Notes: generated from the sequence alone by a model not told the origin. A stretch of 53,682 nt of DNA from Planctomycetota bacterium (GCA_029777335.1 JAKOSN010000225.1:1-53682), one strand, 5' to 3'. Counted from the first letter of the stretch, positions 35,599 through 44,774 are shown. Program-made: numbers and translations.

Positions 35599-37674
35599 TC
35601 AGGCGTCGGGGAAGGGGAGCATGCCGGCGCCCCCGAAGGGCGATCTGGCTGGTGGGGCTGCTCCCGACGTTCGATCCACGCCGATTAACCTGTCAAACTC
35701 CTCCTCGGTGAGAACGGGCACCCCCAGTTCCTTGGCCTTGTCCAGTTTGCTGCCAGCGGCTTCTCCGGCGAGCACAAAACTGGTTTTCTTCGAGACACTC
35801 CCTGCCGATTTGCCCCCCAGTTCCTCGATCAGCCCCTCGATTTCGTGGCGCTTGTAATTCTTGAGAGTTCCGGTGACCACGATCGTCTTCCCGGCCAGCT
35901 GCGTGCCCTTGACCTTCTCCTCCTCGGTCAGCTTGACTCCCACCGCCTTGAGATCGGCGATCAGTTTTTCACCAGCGGTACTGTGGAAATAGTTGGAGAT
36001 GCTCTCGGCCCGTTCGGGGCCAATCCCCTTGCACTGGGCCAGGCGATCTTTCGAGGCGCTCATCAGGGCATCGATCGTTTTGAACTCCTGGGCCAGGTCG
36101 GCCGCCACCGTGACTCCCACATCGGGAATGCTGAGTCCAGCGAGCACGCGGGCCAGACCCCGGTCCTTGCTTGCCTCAATGCCGTCCAGCAGGTTCTGGG
36201 CCGACTTCTTCCCCATGCGTTCCAGTTTGACGAGATCCGCCAATGTGAGACGATAGAGATCGGCAACGGTCTTGACCAGCTTCGCCTTCACCAGTTGTTT
36301 GACGAGTTGTTCGCCAAGCCCCTCAATGTCCATGCGGTCCCGATCGGCATACGACTCAATGCGCCCCTCGACCGCCGCGTTGCAGTTCTCCGCATTGCTG
36401 CAGAAGTAGAAGGGGCTCCCGCTATCGCGCACGACTGCCGCCCCACAGGCGGGGCAGTGTTTGGGGAAGTGAATCACCTGCTCGTGGCCTGTGCGCTCCT
36501 CAGGCACCACGCGAACCACGTAGGGGATGATCTCGCCGGCCTTCTCCACAATCACCGAATCGCCCACCCGAATATCCTTGGCGGCGATCTGATCGGCATT
36601 GTGCAGGCTGGCGTTGGAAACCTCGGTTCCTGCCAGGCGGAGCGGTTTCAACTTCGCCACCGGGGTCAGCACACCCAGTTTGCCCACCCAGAACTCGACG
36701 GCGAGCAGCTTGGTCTTCCCTTGCTCAGCGGGGAACTTGTAGGCACGAACCCAGCGCGGCGATTTACTGGTACTCCCCAGATGCTCTCGTTGCCCAAAAT
36801 CGTTGATCTTGAGCACCATGCCATCGGTTTCATACGGCAATTCATGGCGTTTGGTCGCCCAGGCATCGCAATACTGAATCACCGCCTCGATATTGGGGCA
36901 GACCTGGATGTGCGGATTGACCGGGAAGCCAAACCTACGCAACAGGTCCAGCGCTTCCAGGTGGGTGTTCACATCGACGCCGTCGAGCGCCCCCAGGGAG
37001 TACGCGAAGAGGTTGAGCTTGCGCTGGGCACACAGGCGCGGATCGAGCAGCTTGAGCGTTCCGGCAGTCAGGTTGCGCGGGTTGGCGTAGGTCTTTTCGC
37101 CTGCCTTCATCTGCACGGTGTTGATGCGATCCAGCTCGGCCTTGGTCATGTACACCTCCCCCCGTGCCTCGAAGAGGGCGGGCGGGTTGTCGGTGTGCAA
37201 ACGAAGGGGAACACTGCCGATGGTGCGCAGATTGTGGGTCACATCGTCGCCGCGTTCGCCATCCCCACGCGTGGCGCCCACGGTGAGCTGCCCGTTCTCG
37301 TAGGTGAGCGAAATGGCGACTCCGTCGATCTTCAGTTCGACCACGTAGGTGATCGGCTCTCCCCCCAGGAGATTGCGGACACTGCGGTCATATTCACGCA
37401 GATCGTTGGCGTTATAAGTGTTATCGATCGAGAGCATCGGGATGCGATGCGTCACGGTGCGGAAATCGGAGATCGGTTTGCCGCCGACGCGCTGGGTGGG
37501 GCTGTCGGGAGCGATCAGGGTGGGGTGAGCCTGCTCCAGCCGTTTCAACTCGTCGACCAGCTGATCGTACTCGTAGTCGGAGATCTCGGTACGAGCCTCG
37601 ACGTAATAGAGATGGTTATGGTAGTTGATCAGGCGTCGGAGTTCCGCGGCTCGTTGAGCGGGAGAGCTGGTCAT
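35599..37674 (-). CDS. ligA: NAD+-dependent DNA ligase LigA
   Basis: A 691-residue ligase of normal length. It seals nicks in DNA during replication and repair, using NAD+. The NAD-binding Ia region (YYVEARTEISDYEYDQLV) begins near the N terminus and fixes the start at 37674. The adenylation motif is KIDG in VELKIDGVAISL. Then come the OB fold, a four-Cys zinc finger (CPACG...CSNAENC), helix-hairpin-helix repeats and a C-terminal BRCT domain (KTIVVTGTLKNYKRHEIEGLIEELGGK region). All expected domains are intact. The start overlaps the end of the upstream membrane-protein gene by 59 bases, so the two are probably co-transcribed. It is unrelated to the FtsH/MoxR operon downstream. Confidence 0.98.
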   Translation of the reverse strand: MTSSPAQRAAELRRLINYHNHLYYVEARTEISDYEYDQLVDELKRLEQAHPTLIAPDSPTQRVGGKPISDFRTVTHRIPMLSIDNTYNANDLREYDRSVRNLLGGEPITYVVELKIDGVAISLTYENGQLTVGATRGDGERGDDVTHNLRTIGSVPLRLHTDNPPALFEARGEVYMTKAELDRINTVQMKAGEKTYANPRNLTAGTLKLLDPRLCAQRKLNLFAYSLGALDGVDVNTHLEALDLLRRFGFPVNPHIQVCPNIEAVIQYCDAWATKRHELPYETDGMVLKINDFGQREHLGSTSKSPRWVRAYKFPAEQGKTKLLAVEFWVGKLGVLTPVAKLKPLRLAGTEVSNASLHNADQIAAKDIRVGDSVIVEKAGEIIPYVVRVVPEERTGHEQVIHFPKHCPACGAAVVRDSGSPFYFCSNAENCNAAVEGRIESYADRDRMDIEGLGEQLVKQLVKAKLVKTVADLYRLTLADLVKLERMGKKSAQNLLDGIEASKDRGLARVLAGLSIPDVGVTVAADLAQEFKTIDALMSASKDRLAQCKGIGPERAESISNYFHSTAGEKLIADLKAVGVKLTEEEKVKGTQLAGKTIVVTGTLKNYKRHEIEGLIEELGGKSAGSVSKKTSFVLAGEAAGSKLDKAKELGVPVLTEEEFDRLIGVDRTSGAAPPARSPFGGAGMLPFPDA

Positions 37675-38014
37675 GATGCACCGTGACCTGAGAAGAAGAT
37701 GCGCCATCCACACAATCTGGTGGCATTGTGTCCACGGGCGCCGGATTTTGCAAGCGACGTAGGCGACGCCCATCGAGCCACATGCTCGCCAACCCCAGCA
37801 GAATCATCGCTGCCAGTTCATACAGCAACCATTGCCAGCCATCCCGTCGCAGCGCGTCCCGAAAGGCAGAGGAGGGCGGCGGCTGTCCCGCCAGGGTGGC
37901 CTGCTCCTCCAGCGTGGGGACGACCGCATAGCCGAGCGCTGTCATTACAAAGAGAAAGCTGACGAGCAACAGGAGAAGATAGAGCGGGTTACGCGGTTCG
38001 GCATTCGCAGACAT
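37616..38014 (-). CDS. Small two-helix membrane protein overlapping ligA
   Basis: A 132-residue protein starting at 38014 with GAGG upstream. Two hydrophobic helices are clear: residues about 12-31 (LYLLLLLVSFLFVMTALGYA) and 62-78 (WLLYELAAMILLGLASM). The region between them is short and would face the periplasm. The C-terminal 50 residues are Ser/Thr/Pro-rich and lie in the stretch that overlaps ligA in another frame. No family is recognised. It is divergent from the sulfatase gene at 38228. The membrane segments and codon quality argue for a real gene. Confidence 0.7.
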   Translation of the reverse strand: MSANAEPRNPLYLLLLLVSFLFVMTALGYAVVPTLEEQATLAGQPPPSSAFRDALRRDGWQWLLYELAAMILLGLASMWLDGRRLRRLQNPAPVDTMPPDCVDGASSSQVTVHHDQLSRSTSRGTPTPDQLP

Positions 38015-38227
38015 GGGTGCCTCGTGCTGGCGTCGGGAAATCTCCTCTTCATGATAGACCCGCACGGTCCGAGCGGCGACCTCGGGAGTGCCAGCGTCAC
38101 CTTCCCAGAATGCTCGCCAGAAACGGTCTCGGTCGCTCAGCAAAGAGTTGGGCGAACGAGCGCGGTCCGTGATACCCTCTGCCCAACGGGGCGAACTCGG
38201 TCACGGTCTGGTGGAGAGACAACTCTG

Positions 38228-39601
38228 ATGCGCATCCTCACGTTGCTTGCCTTGCTGGCGTTTCCCTTTTTCGTGCACGGGGCCGAGCGCTCTCGCCCGC
38301 CCAACATCGTGTTCCTCCTCGCCGATGATCTCGGCTGGACGGATCTGGGTTGCCAGGGGTCGCGATACTACGAAACGCCAGCGATCGATAAACTGGCTGC
38401 CCAGGGGATGCGGTTCACCAATTACTATCACTGCCAGAATTGTGCGCCCACCCGGGCTGCCCTGATGACCGGTCAATATCCGCCACGGACGGGTATCTAC
38501 ACTGTTGGTACCCTGGAACGCGGATCAGCAGAACATCGCAAGATGAACGTTCCCGTGAATGTGACGCAACTTCCCAGGGAACGCAAAACGATCGCCGATG
38601 TGCTCAAGGCAGCGCGTTACACGACCGCCCTTTTCGGCAAATGGCACCTGGGGCAGGGGATGGGAGGCTACCACCCCGCCCAGCGTGGCTTTGATCAGGC
38701 GATTGTCTCGATGGGTCGTCATTTTGACTTTACGACCTCTCCAAAGGTGACTTATCCCGAAGGGACCTACCTGGCCGATTTCCTCACGGACCACGCCGTG
38801 GACTTTCTGGAGAAGAACAAGGATCGTCCATTCTTTCTCTACGTGCCGCATTTCGGCGTGCACACCCCTTTGCAAGCGAAGAAAGAGCTGATTGCGAAGT
38901 ACCAGAAAAAGAAGGCGGTTGGCGGACACAAGAACCCGGTTTATGCTGCCATGATCGAGAGCGTTGATCAAAGTGTTGGTCGCATCCTGGCCAAGCTCGA
39001 CGAACTGAAGTTAAGCGACAACACCGTGGTGATCTTCGCCAGCGACAATGGCGGCGTGGGCGGATATGTTGGCATTTCTGCCCGTAATATCACCGACAAC
39101 GCGCCGCTGCGCGGGGGCAAGGGGATGCTCTACGAGGGCGGGGTGCGCGTTCCCTTCCTCGTCCGTTGGCCCGGGGTGATCAAGCCGGGGACCACCTGCG
39201 ATGAGCCCGCCATTCACGTGGATCTCTTCCCCACCCTCATGGAACTGGGCCGAGCCAAGGCACCCCCCAAACAGGTGCTCGATGGGGAGAGTCTGGTTCC
39301 GCTCTTTCGCGATCCACGGGCCAAACTGAAGCGCGATGCCCTCTATGTCCACTTCCCCGGGTATCTCGAAGGCGGAGGCCCGGGGCAATGGCGGACCACC
39401 CCCGTTGGCAGCATTCGCAAGGGCGACTACAAACTGCTTGAATTCTTCGAGGATGGTCGCCTGGAACTTTACAACCTGAAAGACGACCCTGGCGAAAAGA
39501 GCAATCTGGCGGAGAAGATGCCCGCCAGGACCCGAGAGCTGCAGACTCAACTCGCTGCCTGGCGGAAGAACCTGAAGGCCGCCATGCCCACCCCGAAGTG
39601 A
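38228..39601 (+). CDS. Arylsulfatase-type sulfatase
   Basis: A 457-residue exported sulfatase. The ATG at 38228 is followed by a signal peptide (MRILTLLALLAFPFFVHGA); a longer open frame upstream is not protein-like. The N-terminal metal block is VFLLADDLGWTDLGCQGS. The nucleophile motif is CAPTR in CQNCAPTRAALMTGQYP, a Cys-type (C-x-P-T-R) sulfatase needing conversion to formylglycine. The later SDNGGVGGY block and GKWHLGQG with Lys/His are the expected active-site residues. It resembles the arylsulfatase A / N-acetylgalactosamine-sulfatase group. It acts on sulfated glycans outside the cytoplasm. The start is divergent from the ligA pair and the end converges on the propeller gene. Confidence 0.95.
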   Translation: MRILTLLALLAFPFFVHGAERSRPPNIVFLLADDLGWTDLGCQGSRYYETPAIDKLAAQGMRFTNYYHCQNCAPTRAALMTGQYPPRTGIYTVGTLERGSAEHRKMNVPVNVTQLPRERKTIADVLKAARYTTALFGKWHLGQGMGGYHPAQRGFDQAIVSMGRHFDFTTSPKVTYPEGTYLADFLTDHAVDFLEKNKDRPFFLYVPHFGVHTPLQAKKELIAKYQKKKAVGGHKNPVYAAMIESVDQSVGRILAKLDELKLSDNTVVIFASDNGGVGGYVGISARNITDNAPLRGGKGMLYEGGVRVPFLVRWPGVIKPGTTCDEPAIHVDLFPTLMELGRAKAPPKQVLDGESLVPLFRDPRAKLKRDALYVHFPGYLEGGGPGQWRTTPVGSIRKGDYKLLEFFEDGRLELYNLKDDPGEKSNLAEKMPARTRELQTQLAAWRKNLKAAMPTPK

Positions 39602-39622
39602 TCAGAGATGAGCACAGCAGCT

Positions 39623-39662
39623 AGGCCCCTCGCGAACGCGCTGTCACGAACGCGAGGGGCCT
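39623..39662. terminator. Shared hairpin between convergent genes
   Basis: AGGCCCCTCGCG (39623-39634) pairs perfectly with CGCGAGGGGCCT (39651-39662) over 12 bases around a 16-base loop. It lies between the sulfatase stop (39601) and the end of the propeller gene (39690), so it can end transcripts from both sides. Neither flank has a good T-tract, so it may be a Rho-assisted or processing structure. Confidence 0.55.
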
Positions 39663-39689
39663 GGAACGATGCGTGCAATCTCCGGCGCT

Positions 39690-40925
39690 TTACTTCGACT
39701 CGATGCGGTAGAGATGTTTGTCCGAACGAAGAAAGATCGCTCCGTCGGCGATCGCATACGAAGCCAGCGTGCGCTCATCCAGGGCGTTGCGCGCCAGTTG
39801 CTGGAAGGTCTTGCCCGGCTTGATCACGGTTGCGGTGCCGTCCTCGTCCTGAAAGTAGATCTTCCCATCGGCGAGTAGCGGGGAGGCGGAGAAATTGCCA
39901 TTGAGCCGTTCGGTCCAGTGGACCTTTCCCGTTTTGGCATCGAGGCAACTCGCGACTCCGCGGTCGGAGACCAGGTACAACTCCTCGCCATGGAGCAAAA
40001 ACGAGGGGGTGTGGGACACGGCCTTGTTCGTGGTCCAGGCAACGTGGGTCTTTGTCACATCCCCCGTTCCCTCGGGGCGGATGGCATAGAGCACCGGACT
40101 GTCATACCCCGAGGAGACATAGACCAGGCCATTGCCGTACACCGGACGTGGAATAACTGAGTAGCCGTTGTAGCGAACGTGCCAGATTTCCTTGCCGTCG
40201 GTCGGATCGTAGGCCGCCACCAGACCCGGACCGGGACTCACCACCTGCTTTTTGCCGTTGACGCTAATCAGCAGGGGGGTGCTGAAGCAGAACATCTTCG
40301 CCTGCTTGAAGGGTCGATCGGTCTTCCAGCGCACCTTTCCCGTGGCAGCATCCAGCGCCACCACGAACGCCTTGTCGCCGCCATCACAGCTGAAGATCAG
40401 GACATCGTCCACCAGAATGGGAGTTCCCCCGTTGCCATGGACCGGGGCATACTTCACGGAAGTGTTCTTCCACAGAATCTTGCCGTTCAGATCGAGGCAG
40501 ACGATCCCCTGATGGCCAAAGTGCGCATACAGGCGATCACCAGCCAGGAGCGGAGTCGGGCTGGCGTGGCTATTCTTGCGGTGAATGCGCGGGGCGTTGC
40601 TGGGCTCCTCCAGAACCTCCTGTGCCCAGACGGACTTGCCCGTCTTCGCGTCCAGGCAGAGCACCTGCAGAGACAACCCTGGGTCCCTGGTCTTTGCGAC
40701 CGCGCTTGTCAGGTAGATCTTCCCTCTGGACACCACAGGGGAGGACCACCCGGAACCGGGAACCTCCACCTTCCAGGTGATATTCCTGGTTGGGCCCCAC
40801 TCTGCCGGAAGACCGGTGGTGGTCGAGTGCCCCTGCCCGGTTGGGCCGCGGAATTCGGGCCAGTCCTCGGCATGGGCGCAGGCCACCAGACCGAACCAGA
40901 GAGTCAGAACAGCGAAGCGATCCAT
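39690..40925 (-). CDS. Secreted PQQ-type beta-propeller repeat protein
   Basis: A 411-residue protein starting at 40925 (MDRFAVLTLWFGLVACAHAEDW), a signal peptide to about residue 19. The mature part begins with WPEFRGPTGQGHSTTTGLPAEW, the usual planctomycete PQQ-propeller start, and contains repeats of the form LDAKTGKSVWAQE, LDLNGKILWKN, LDAATGKVRWKTDR and LDAKTGKVHWTERL. These are propeller blades of the PQQ-dehydrogenase/BamB type. No catalytic PQQ- or metal-binding residues could be recognised by eye, so an interaction or outer-membrane scaffold role is equally possible. The neighbouring minus-strand gene is separated by a terminator. Confidence 0.9.
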   Translation of the reverse strand: MDRFAVLTLWFGLVACAHAEDWPEFRGPTGQGHSTTTGLPAEWGPTRNITWKVEVPGSGWSSPVVSRGKIYLTSAVAKTRDPGLSLQVLCLDAKTGKSVWAQEVLEEPSNAPRIHRKNSHASPTPLLAGDRLYAHFGHQGIVCLDLNGKILWKNTSVKYAPVHGNGGTPILVDDVLIFSCDGGDKAFVVALDAATGKVRWKTDRPFKQAKMFCFSTPLLISVNGKKQVVSPGPGLVAAYDPTDGKEIWHVRYNGYSVIPRPVYGNGLVYVSSGYDSPVLYAIRPEGTGDVTKTHVAWTTNKAVSHTPSFLLHGEELYLVSDRGVASCLDAKTGKVHWTERLNGNFSASPLLADGKIYFQDEDGTATVIKPGKTFQQLARNALDERTLASYAIADGAIFLRSDKHLYRIESK

Positions 40926-41003
40926 GGTAAGCGATCTCAAATCAAGGGTGGGAAAGAGGGGCGAGAACCAGCGTGGGAGGGCCGAGCGAGGAGAGAACAA
41001 ATA

Positions 41004-41056
41004 GCGAAAGGCATCATTCTCGAAGCCGTGATGGCGGAGAGAATGATGCCTTTCGC
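41004..41056 (-). terminator. Strong intrinsic terminator after the helical-repeat gene
   Basis: GCGAAAGGCATCATTCTC (41004-41021) pairs without mismatch with its complement at 41039-41056, an 18-pair stem with a 17-base loop. On the minus strand it starts 37 bases after the gene's stop (41093) and is followed by TATTTGTTCTC. This separates that gene from the propeller gene. Confidence 0.75.
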
Positions 41057-41092
41057 AGCTTCAGGCACAAGGGGCCTGAAAGGAGTCAGGGG

Positions 41093-42184
41093 TTACTTGC
41101 CATCCACCTGACGAGAGAGCTGCTTGAAGTAATCCTCGACGACCTTGCGATAACGCGGATCCTTGATGTCGCGGGTCAGTTCGAGCATGGCCTTGGCGCG
41201 TTCCTTCTCGGGGAGCTTGCCCCAGACCTCAGCGACTTCCTTGATCTTCTTGGCATCGACCTGGCCGGGGCCCTTGCCATTGCCGCCCTTGCTGTCCTTC
41301 TGCGGGCTGCTCGACTTGATGTTATCGCTGGGGTTGCCGTCTTGCTGGCCGCCGCTGGGGCAGTTGCCGCCGTTGGGGCAGCTGCCGCCCTGGGATTGAT
41401 TCTTGGCCTGGTTTTCCAGTTCCTTGATGATCTCGTCCAGACGAGCAACCACTTCCTTCTGCATCTTCTGGGTCTGCTTGCCACCGCGAGCGAGATCCAG
41501 CCGGCGCTGGATGTTATCCATCTTGCGACCGATGGCGCCCAGGTCCTTGTCCTGCCAGGCGACCATGTCGAAGTGCATCAGCGCGGCCACCATCTTGTAC
41601 CGTTCGGGAGCGGTGGGAACATCATCGAGCAGACGGGTGATGGTATCTTCGGCTTCCTTCTTCTTCATCAGGGCGTGTTCAGCAACCGCCTTGTGGAAGA
41701 GATAGGTGGCCGGATCGATCACCTGTTCGGCCTTGAGAAGGTTCAGGGTTGCCAGTGCTTCTTCATAGACCTTGCGGTTGGAAAGCGCCTTGGCATAGGC
41801 CAGCCCCAGGTTGGCGCGGAAGAAGATCGGCTTCTTGCTGTCCTTGAGGGCGGCCGGGATCGAGGTGGGAGCCGGCGCTTGCGGATCGCGGGCCTCGTCC
41901 ATCACCTGCTTGATCGTCGGATCGCCCAACTCGAAGGTCGCCACCACCTTGTCGATCGTCTGGAGTTCTTTCCGGTTCCAGATCTGATCGAACTGGGCAC
42001 GCTGCGATTCATACTTGCCGGCTTCACGAAGCCAGTTCGCCGCCTGGAAGCGTACCGCGGCTTCGGCGGGAGTGGTTAGCGTGCCAAAAACGGGGCCCGT
42101 TGGCTTCTTTTCCGCAGCCTGGGCTGTCACCCCGAGTGAGGCAGCGAGCACGGCAACCCAACACAATCCACTCAACCGGCGCAT
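41093..42184 (-). CDS. Secreted helical-repeat (TPR-like) protein
   Basis: A 363-residue protein. AAGGGG lies upstream of the ATG at 42184 and a signal peptide follows (VAVLAASLGVTAQA). Residues about 25-235 are helical with TPR-like spacing (ANLGLAYAKALSNRKVYEEALATLN, YLFHKAVAEHALMKKKEAEDTITRLL). A Gly/Ser/Asn/Gln-rich linker with CPNGGNCPSGG at about 268-278 follows, then a Lys/Glu-rich C-terminal helical part that ends KQLSRQVDGK. The two Cys may form a disulfide. No enzymatic motif is seen. Tetratricopeptide proteins bind partners; which is unknown here. Upstream lies a 382-base divergent region. Confidence 0.75.
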   Translation of the reverse strand: MRRLSGLCWVAVLAASLGVTAQAAEKKPTGPVFGTLTTPAEAAVRFQAANWLREAGKYESQRAQFDQIWNRKELQTIDKVVATFELGDPTIKQVMDEARDPQAPAPTSIPAALKDSKKPIFFRANLGLAYAKALSNRKVYEEALATLNLLKAEQVIDPATYLFHKAVAEHALMKKKEAEDTITRLLDDVPTAPERYKMVAALMHFDMVAWQDKDLGAIGRKMDNIQRRLDLARGGKQTQKMQKEVVARLDEIIKELENQAKNQSQGGSCPNGGNCPSGGQQDGNPSDNIKSSSPQKDSKGGNGKGPGQVDAKKIKEVAEVWGKLPEKERAKAMLELTRDIKDPRYRKVVEDYFKQLSRQVDGK

Positions 42185-42566
42185 GTAAGTCACCCCTTGT
42201 GAGATAAGGTTTTGGCCGCAGGGACTACCACCTTCTCGCTCCCTCGGAGAGGTCGGACAGCGGGAAGACATTTAGAAGACGACCTCGCAGGTCAATCATA
42301 ACATCCGATTAGTTGTACCCGAAAAGTGCACCTCAGGCAAAGCATTTTCTCCACACATCTGGTGTTCCTTGCTTGCTTTCTCTGCTTTGCCTCTCTTCTC
42401 AAATTCTGGATGCAGGGGGCACTTGCTCGTGGTAGCATCGGGGCACGTGGGAACCACCCCCTTCACTGAACCCACAACCTGCGAAGTAGTAGCGTGATTT
42501 TTTCTGGCGGACTGCCCCGCGCGGCGAGGTGCGTCGGATATGCTCTTAACGAAGGAGTACGCCTTG
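42185..42566. other. 382-base divergent intergenic region
   Basis: This lies between the minus-strand helical-repeat gene and the plus-strand DUF6807 gene. Apart from the AAGGAG site at 42552-42557 I see no confident promoter pair, hairpin or repeat; a TATGAT-like hexamer on the minus strand has no good -35 partner. No reading frame in it looks like protein. Confidence 0.5.
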
Positions 42567-43829
42567 ATGAACCGGATTCTCGGCCTCTCGATCCTCTTGC
42601 TGGCTCTTCTCCCTGGCCTGGTACTGGCTGAGAAGAAAACTTACACCTTGACTCTCCAGGGTGGGAAAACCGACCACCTGAATGCCCCCGTGAGCGTTCC
42701 CTTGACCGTCCCCAGCAAACTCGCCCAGGGTGGCTCGGCGTGGGTGCGCATGGGAGAAATGCGCCTCCCCGCACAGGTGACAGCTCCCGGGTTGCTGGAG
42801 CCGACCGTCGTTCCGGAAAACAAGAACGAGGTTGCGGTTCGGTTGCACTTTATCGTTCCGGCTCTCAGGGCCGGTCAGACGGTCACGGCAACGGCAGAGT
42901 TGACCGATACCCCCTTTGGAGCCGACGTGACCCAGTTCAACTGGCACGACACCAAGGGTGAATTCATCGACCTCAAGTTCGGTGATCGTCCGGTGTTGCG
43001 CTACATGTATCATGCGCTGGACGACTCCACCAAGGAAAAACGCGAGCAAACCTACAAGGTCTTTCATCACGTCTTCGACCCGAGCGGGAAACGGCTGGTG
43101 ACCAAGGGACCGGGGGGATTGTACACCCACCATCGCGGATTGTTCTTTGGCTTCATGAAGGTGACGTACGATACCAACAAGGTGGTGGATATCTGGCATT
43201 GCAAGGAGGACACCCACCAGGCGCACGACAAGGTTCTGCTGGAAGAAGCGGGGCCAGTTCTGGCACGGCAGCGCGTGCAGATTTCCTGGCATGGCAAGAA
43301 GAAGGAGGTGTTTGCCCGGGAAACGCGCGAACTCGTTGTCTACAATGTTCCTGGGTCGACCCTGATCGATTTCCAATCCAAGGTTGAAACGCTGGGTGGC
43401 CCCATCAAGGTGGACGGCGACCCCCAGCATGCGGGGTTTCACTTCCGCGCCGACAATGAGGTGGCTTCCAGAACCGCGAAGCAGACGATTTACATCCGTC
43501 CGGATGGGACCGGCAAACCAGGTGAAACCCGGAACTGGCCGGCGCAGAAGAACCATGTCAACCTGCCCTGGGATGGCATGAGCTTCGTTCTGAGCGATCA
43601 GCGCTACACCGTCGCCTACCTTGATCATCCGCAGAATCCCAAGGAAGCCCGCTACAGCGAGCGTGATTATGGACGATTCGGCTCCTACTTCGTCGCCACC
43701 ATTACCGAGAAAACACCCCTGCGAATCCAGTATCGGGTACATCTTCAGGAAGGGCAGATGAAAGGAAGCGTCATTGATCAACTCCGCCAGGATTTCGTCC
43801 AACCGATCGAGGTCAGCCTCAAGCCGTGA
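42567..43829 (+). CDS. PmoA-like / DUF6807 family secreted protein
   Basis: A 420-residue protein. AAGGAG nine bases before the ATG at 42567 supports this start over the ATG at 42540; a signal peptide follows (LGLSILLLALLPGLVLA). The body is beta-rich, with ADVTQFNWHDTKGEFIDLKF, RPVLRYMYH and GPGGLYTHHRGLFFGFMKVTY, blocks characteristic of the planctomycete family usually named PmoA or DUF6807. Despite the name, it has no resemblance to membrane methane monooxygenase and I assign no such activity. Conserved His clusters (THHRG) could bind a metal. The fold may be galactose-mutarotase-like. It is monocistronic by layout. Confidence 0.85.
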   Translation: MNRILGLSILLLALLPGLVLAEKKTYTLTLQGGKTDHLNAPVSVPLTVPSKLAQGGSAWVRMGEMRLPAQVTAPGLLEPTVVPENKNEVAVRLHFIVPALRAGQTVTATAELTDTPFGADVTQFNWHDTKGEFIDLKFGDRPVLRYMYHALDDSTKEKREQTYKVFHHVFDPSGKRLVTKGPGGLYTHHRGLFFGFMKVTYDTNKVVDIWHCKEDTHQAHDKVLLEEAGPVLARQRVQISWHGKKKEVFARETRELVVYNVPGSTLIDFQSKVETLGGPIKVDGDPQHAGFHFRADNEVASRTAKQTIYIRPDGTGKPGETRNWPAQKNHVNLPWDGMSFVLSDQRYTVAYLDHPQNPKEARYSERDYGRFGSYFVATITEKTPLRIQYRVHLQEGQMKGSVIDQLRQDFVQPIEVSLKP

Positions 43830-43883
43830 TTGCTGCCCAAAATTCATGCCAGGCAAAAATGTGCGGAATGTAACTGTTTTTCG

Positions 43884-43911
43884 TGGACAACGTTGTCCCC
43901 GATGTTAAGAT
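43884..43911 (+). promoter_or_regulatory. Candidate sigma-70 promoter with overlapping palindrome
   Basis: TGGACA (43884-43889) and TAAGAT (43906-43911), 16 bases apart, resemble -35 and -10 elements, about 64 bases before the ANTAR gene. A perfect 14-base palindrome, GGACAACGTTGTCC (43885-43898), covers the -35 and a GTTAA/TTAAC inverted repeat (43904-43919) covers the -10. Such overlap is typical of repressor control. Confidence 0.4.
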
Positions 43912-43974
43912 AGGTTAACGTTGGAGATTGACACTTCTCATGTTTCCCGCTGGAAACGTGAGAATCGTTCACCC

Positions 43975-44700
43975 ATGACAACTTCGATTTCTCCAGCCAG
44001 AACTGAGGACCTGCGCAAGAACCCAGGCGGTGTTGCCACGCCGGCGAAGGCTCCTCTCCGCGTCTGGCTCCTGGAGCCAGAGACAGGACTTCAAGGTCCC
44101 TCTCTGGAAGAACGATTGCAGCAGTTGCCCCAGGGAACACCCCCGGAGTTGTGTTACCTGGGTCGACTGCGGATCAGTACGGAAACCGTCGCTGATCTTC
44201 GCGCCCGAGCAGCGGAATCGCTGGTCGTGGTGGCGGCGGAAGGGATCGGTGAGGCAGAGCAAGAGGCGTTGCTGACGACGGGCGTGAGTTTGCTGGTGTG
44301 TGCCAGTTCCGCGCACGGGCGTCTATGGTCAGCACTCCTCTCTCGCTTTCCGCTTCTTCTGCTCCCCAGGCAGGTCAGCACGGAAGCCCTGGTGATGGCG
44401 ATCCACAGCCTGCAAGGCTGGCGCGAGCGTGAGTTGGAGTTACGCACACAGGTTCAGCAACTTCAGCAACGCCTGCAAGATCGCATCATCATCGAGCGTG
44501 CCAAGGGGGTCATGATCCAGCACCTGGGAATCACTGAGGAGGCGGCTTACAACCGACTTCGGCTGCAGTCCCGTAAACAACGGCGACCGATTCGAGAGAT
44601 CGCTCAGTCCTTGCTCGACTCGCAGGGGTTGTTGCTTCCCGAGGGAATGACCCTTCCCGCGGGAGGCGCTTCCACCCGGAGTCAACCGCGTTCGGAATAG
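43975..44700 (+). CDS. ANTAR-domain regulator with receiver-like N terminus
   Basis: A 241-residue protein from the ATG at 43975; a TTG at 43921 is a less likely alternative and neither has a good ribosome-binding site. Residues about 28-145 have a receiver-like alternation of strands and helices (LRVWLLEPE, SLVVVAAEG, VSLLVCASS) without a recognisable phospho-acceptor Asp. Residues about 150-170 are coiled coil. Residues about 165-214 are an ANTAR domain (ERAKGVMIQHLGITEEAAYNRLR, REIAQSLL), which binds two-hairpin RNA and prevents termination. This is the NasT/AmiR arrangement. Its target is not evident next to it; its promoter region carries two palindromes. Confidence 0.85.
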   Translation: MTTSISPARTEDLRKNPGGVATPAKAPLRVWLLEPETGLQGPSLEERLQQLPQGTPPELCYLGRLRISTETVADLRARAAESLVVVAAEGIGEAEQEALLTTGVSLLVCASSAHGRLWSALLSRFPLLLLPRQVSTEALVMAIHSLQGWRERELELRTQVQQLQQRLQDRIIIERAKGVMIQHLGITEEAAYNRLRLQSRKQRRPIREIAQSLLDSQGLLLPEGMTLPAGGASTRSQPRSE

Positions 44701-44745
44701 TGGGGCCGCAAACAAAATCTACCATGGGATTTCGCAGAAACCTGC

Positions 44746-44774
44746 TTGACAAGGAGAAATTCGTACCCTAGAGT
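44746..44774 (+). promoter_or_regulatory. Candidate sigma-70 promoter
   Basis: TTGACA (44746-44751), a perfect -35, is followed after 17 bases by TAGAGT (44769-44774), a fair -10 match. Transcription would start near 44781 and run towards the sigma-54 activator at 45225, leaving a leader of about 445 bases, or produce a small RNA. Confidence 0.5.

Noticed and set aside
42546..43856. A 436-codon minus-strand open frame
   Set aside because: Shadow of the DUF6807 gene, which has a signal peptide and ribosome-binding site.
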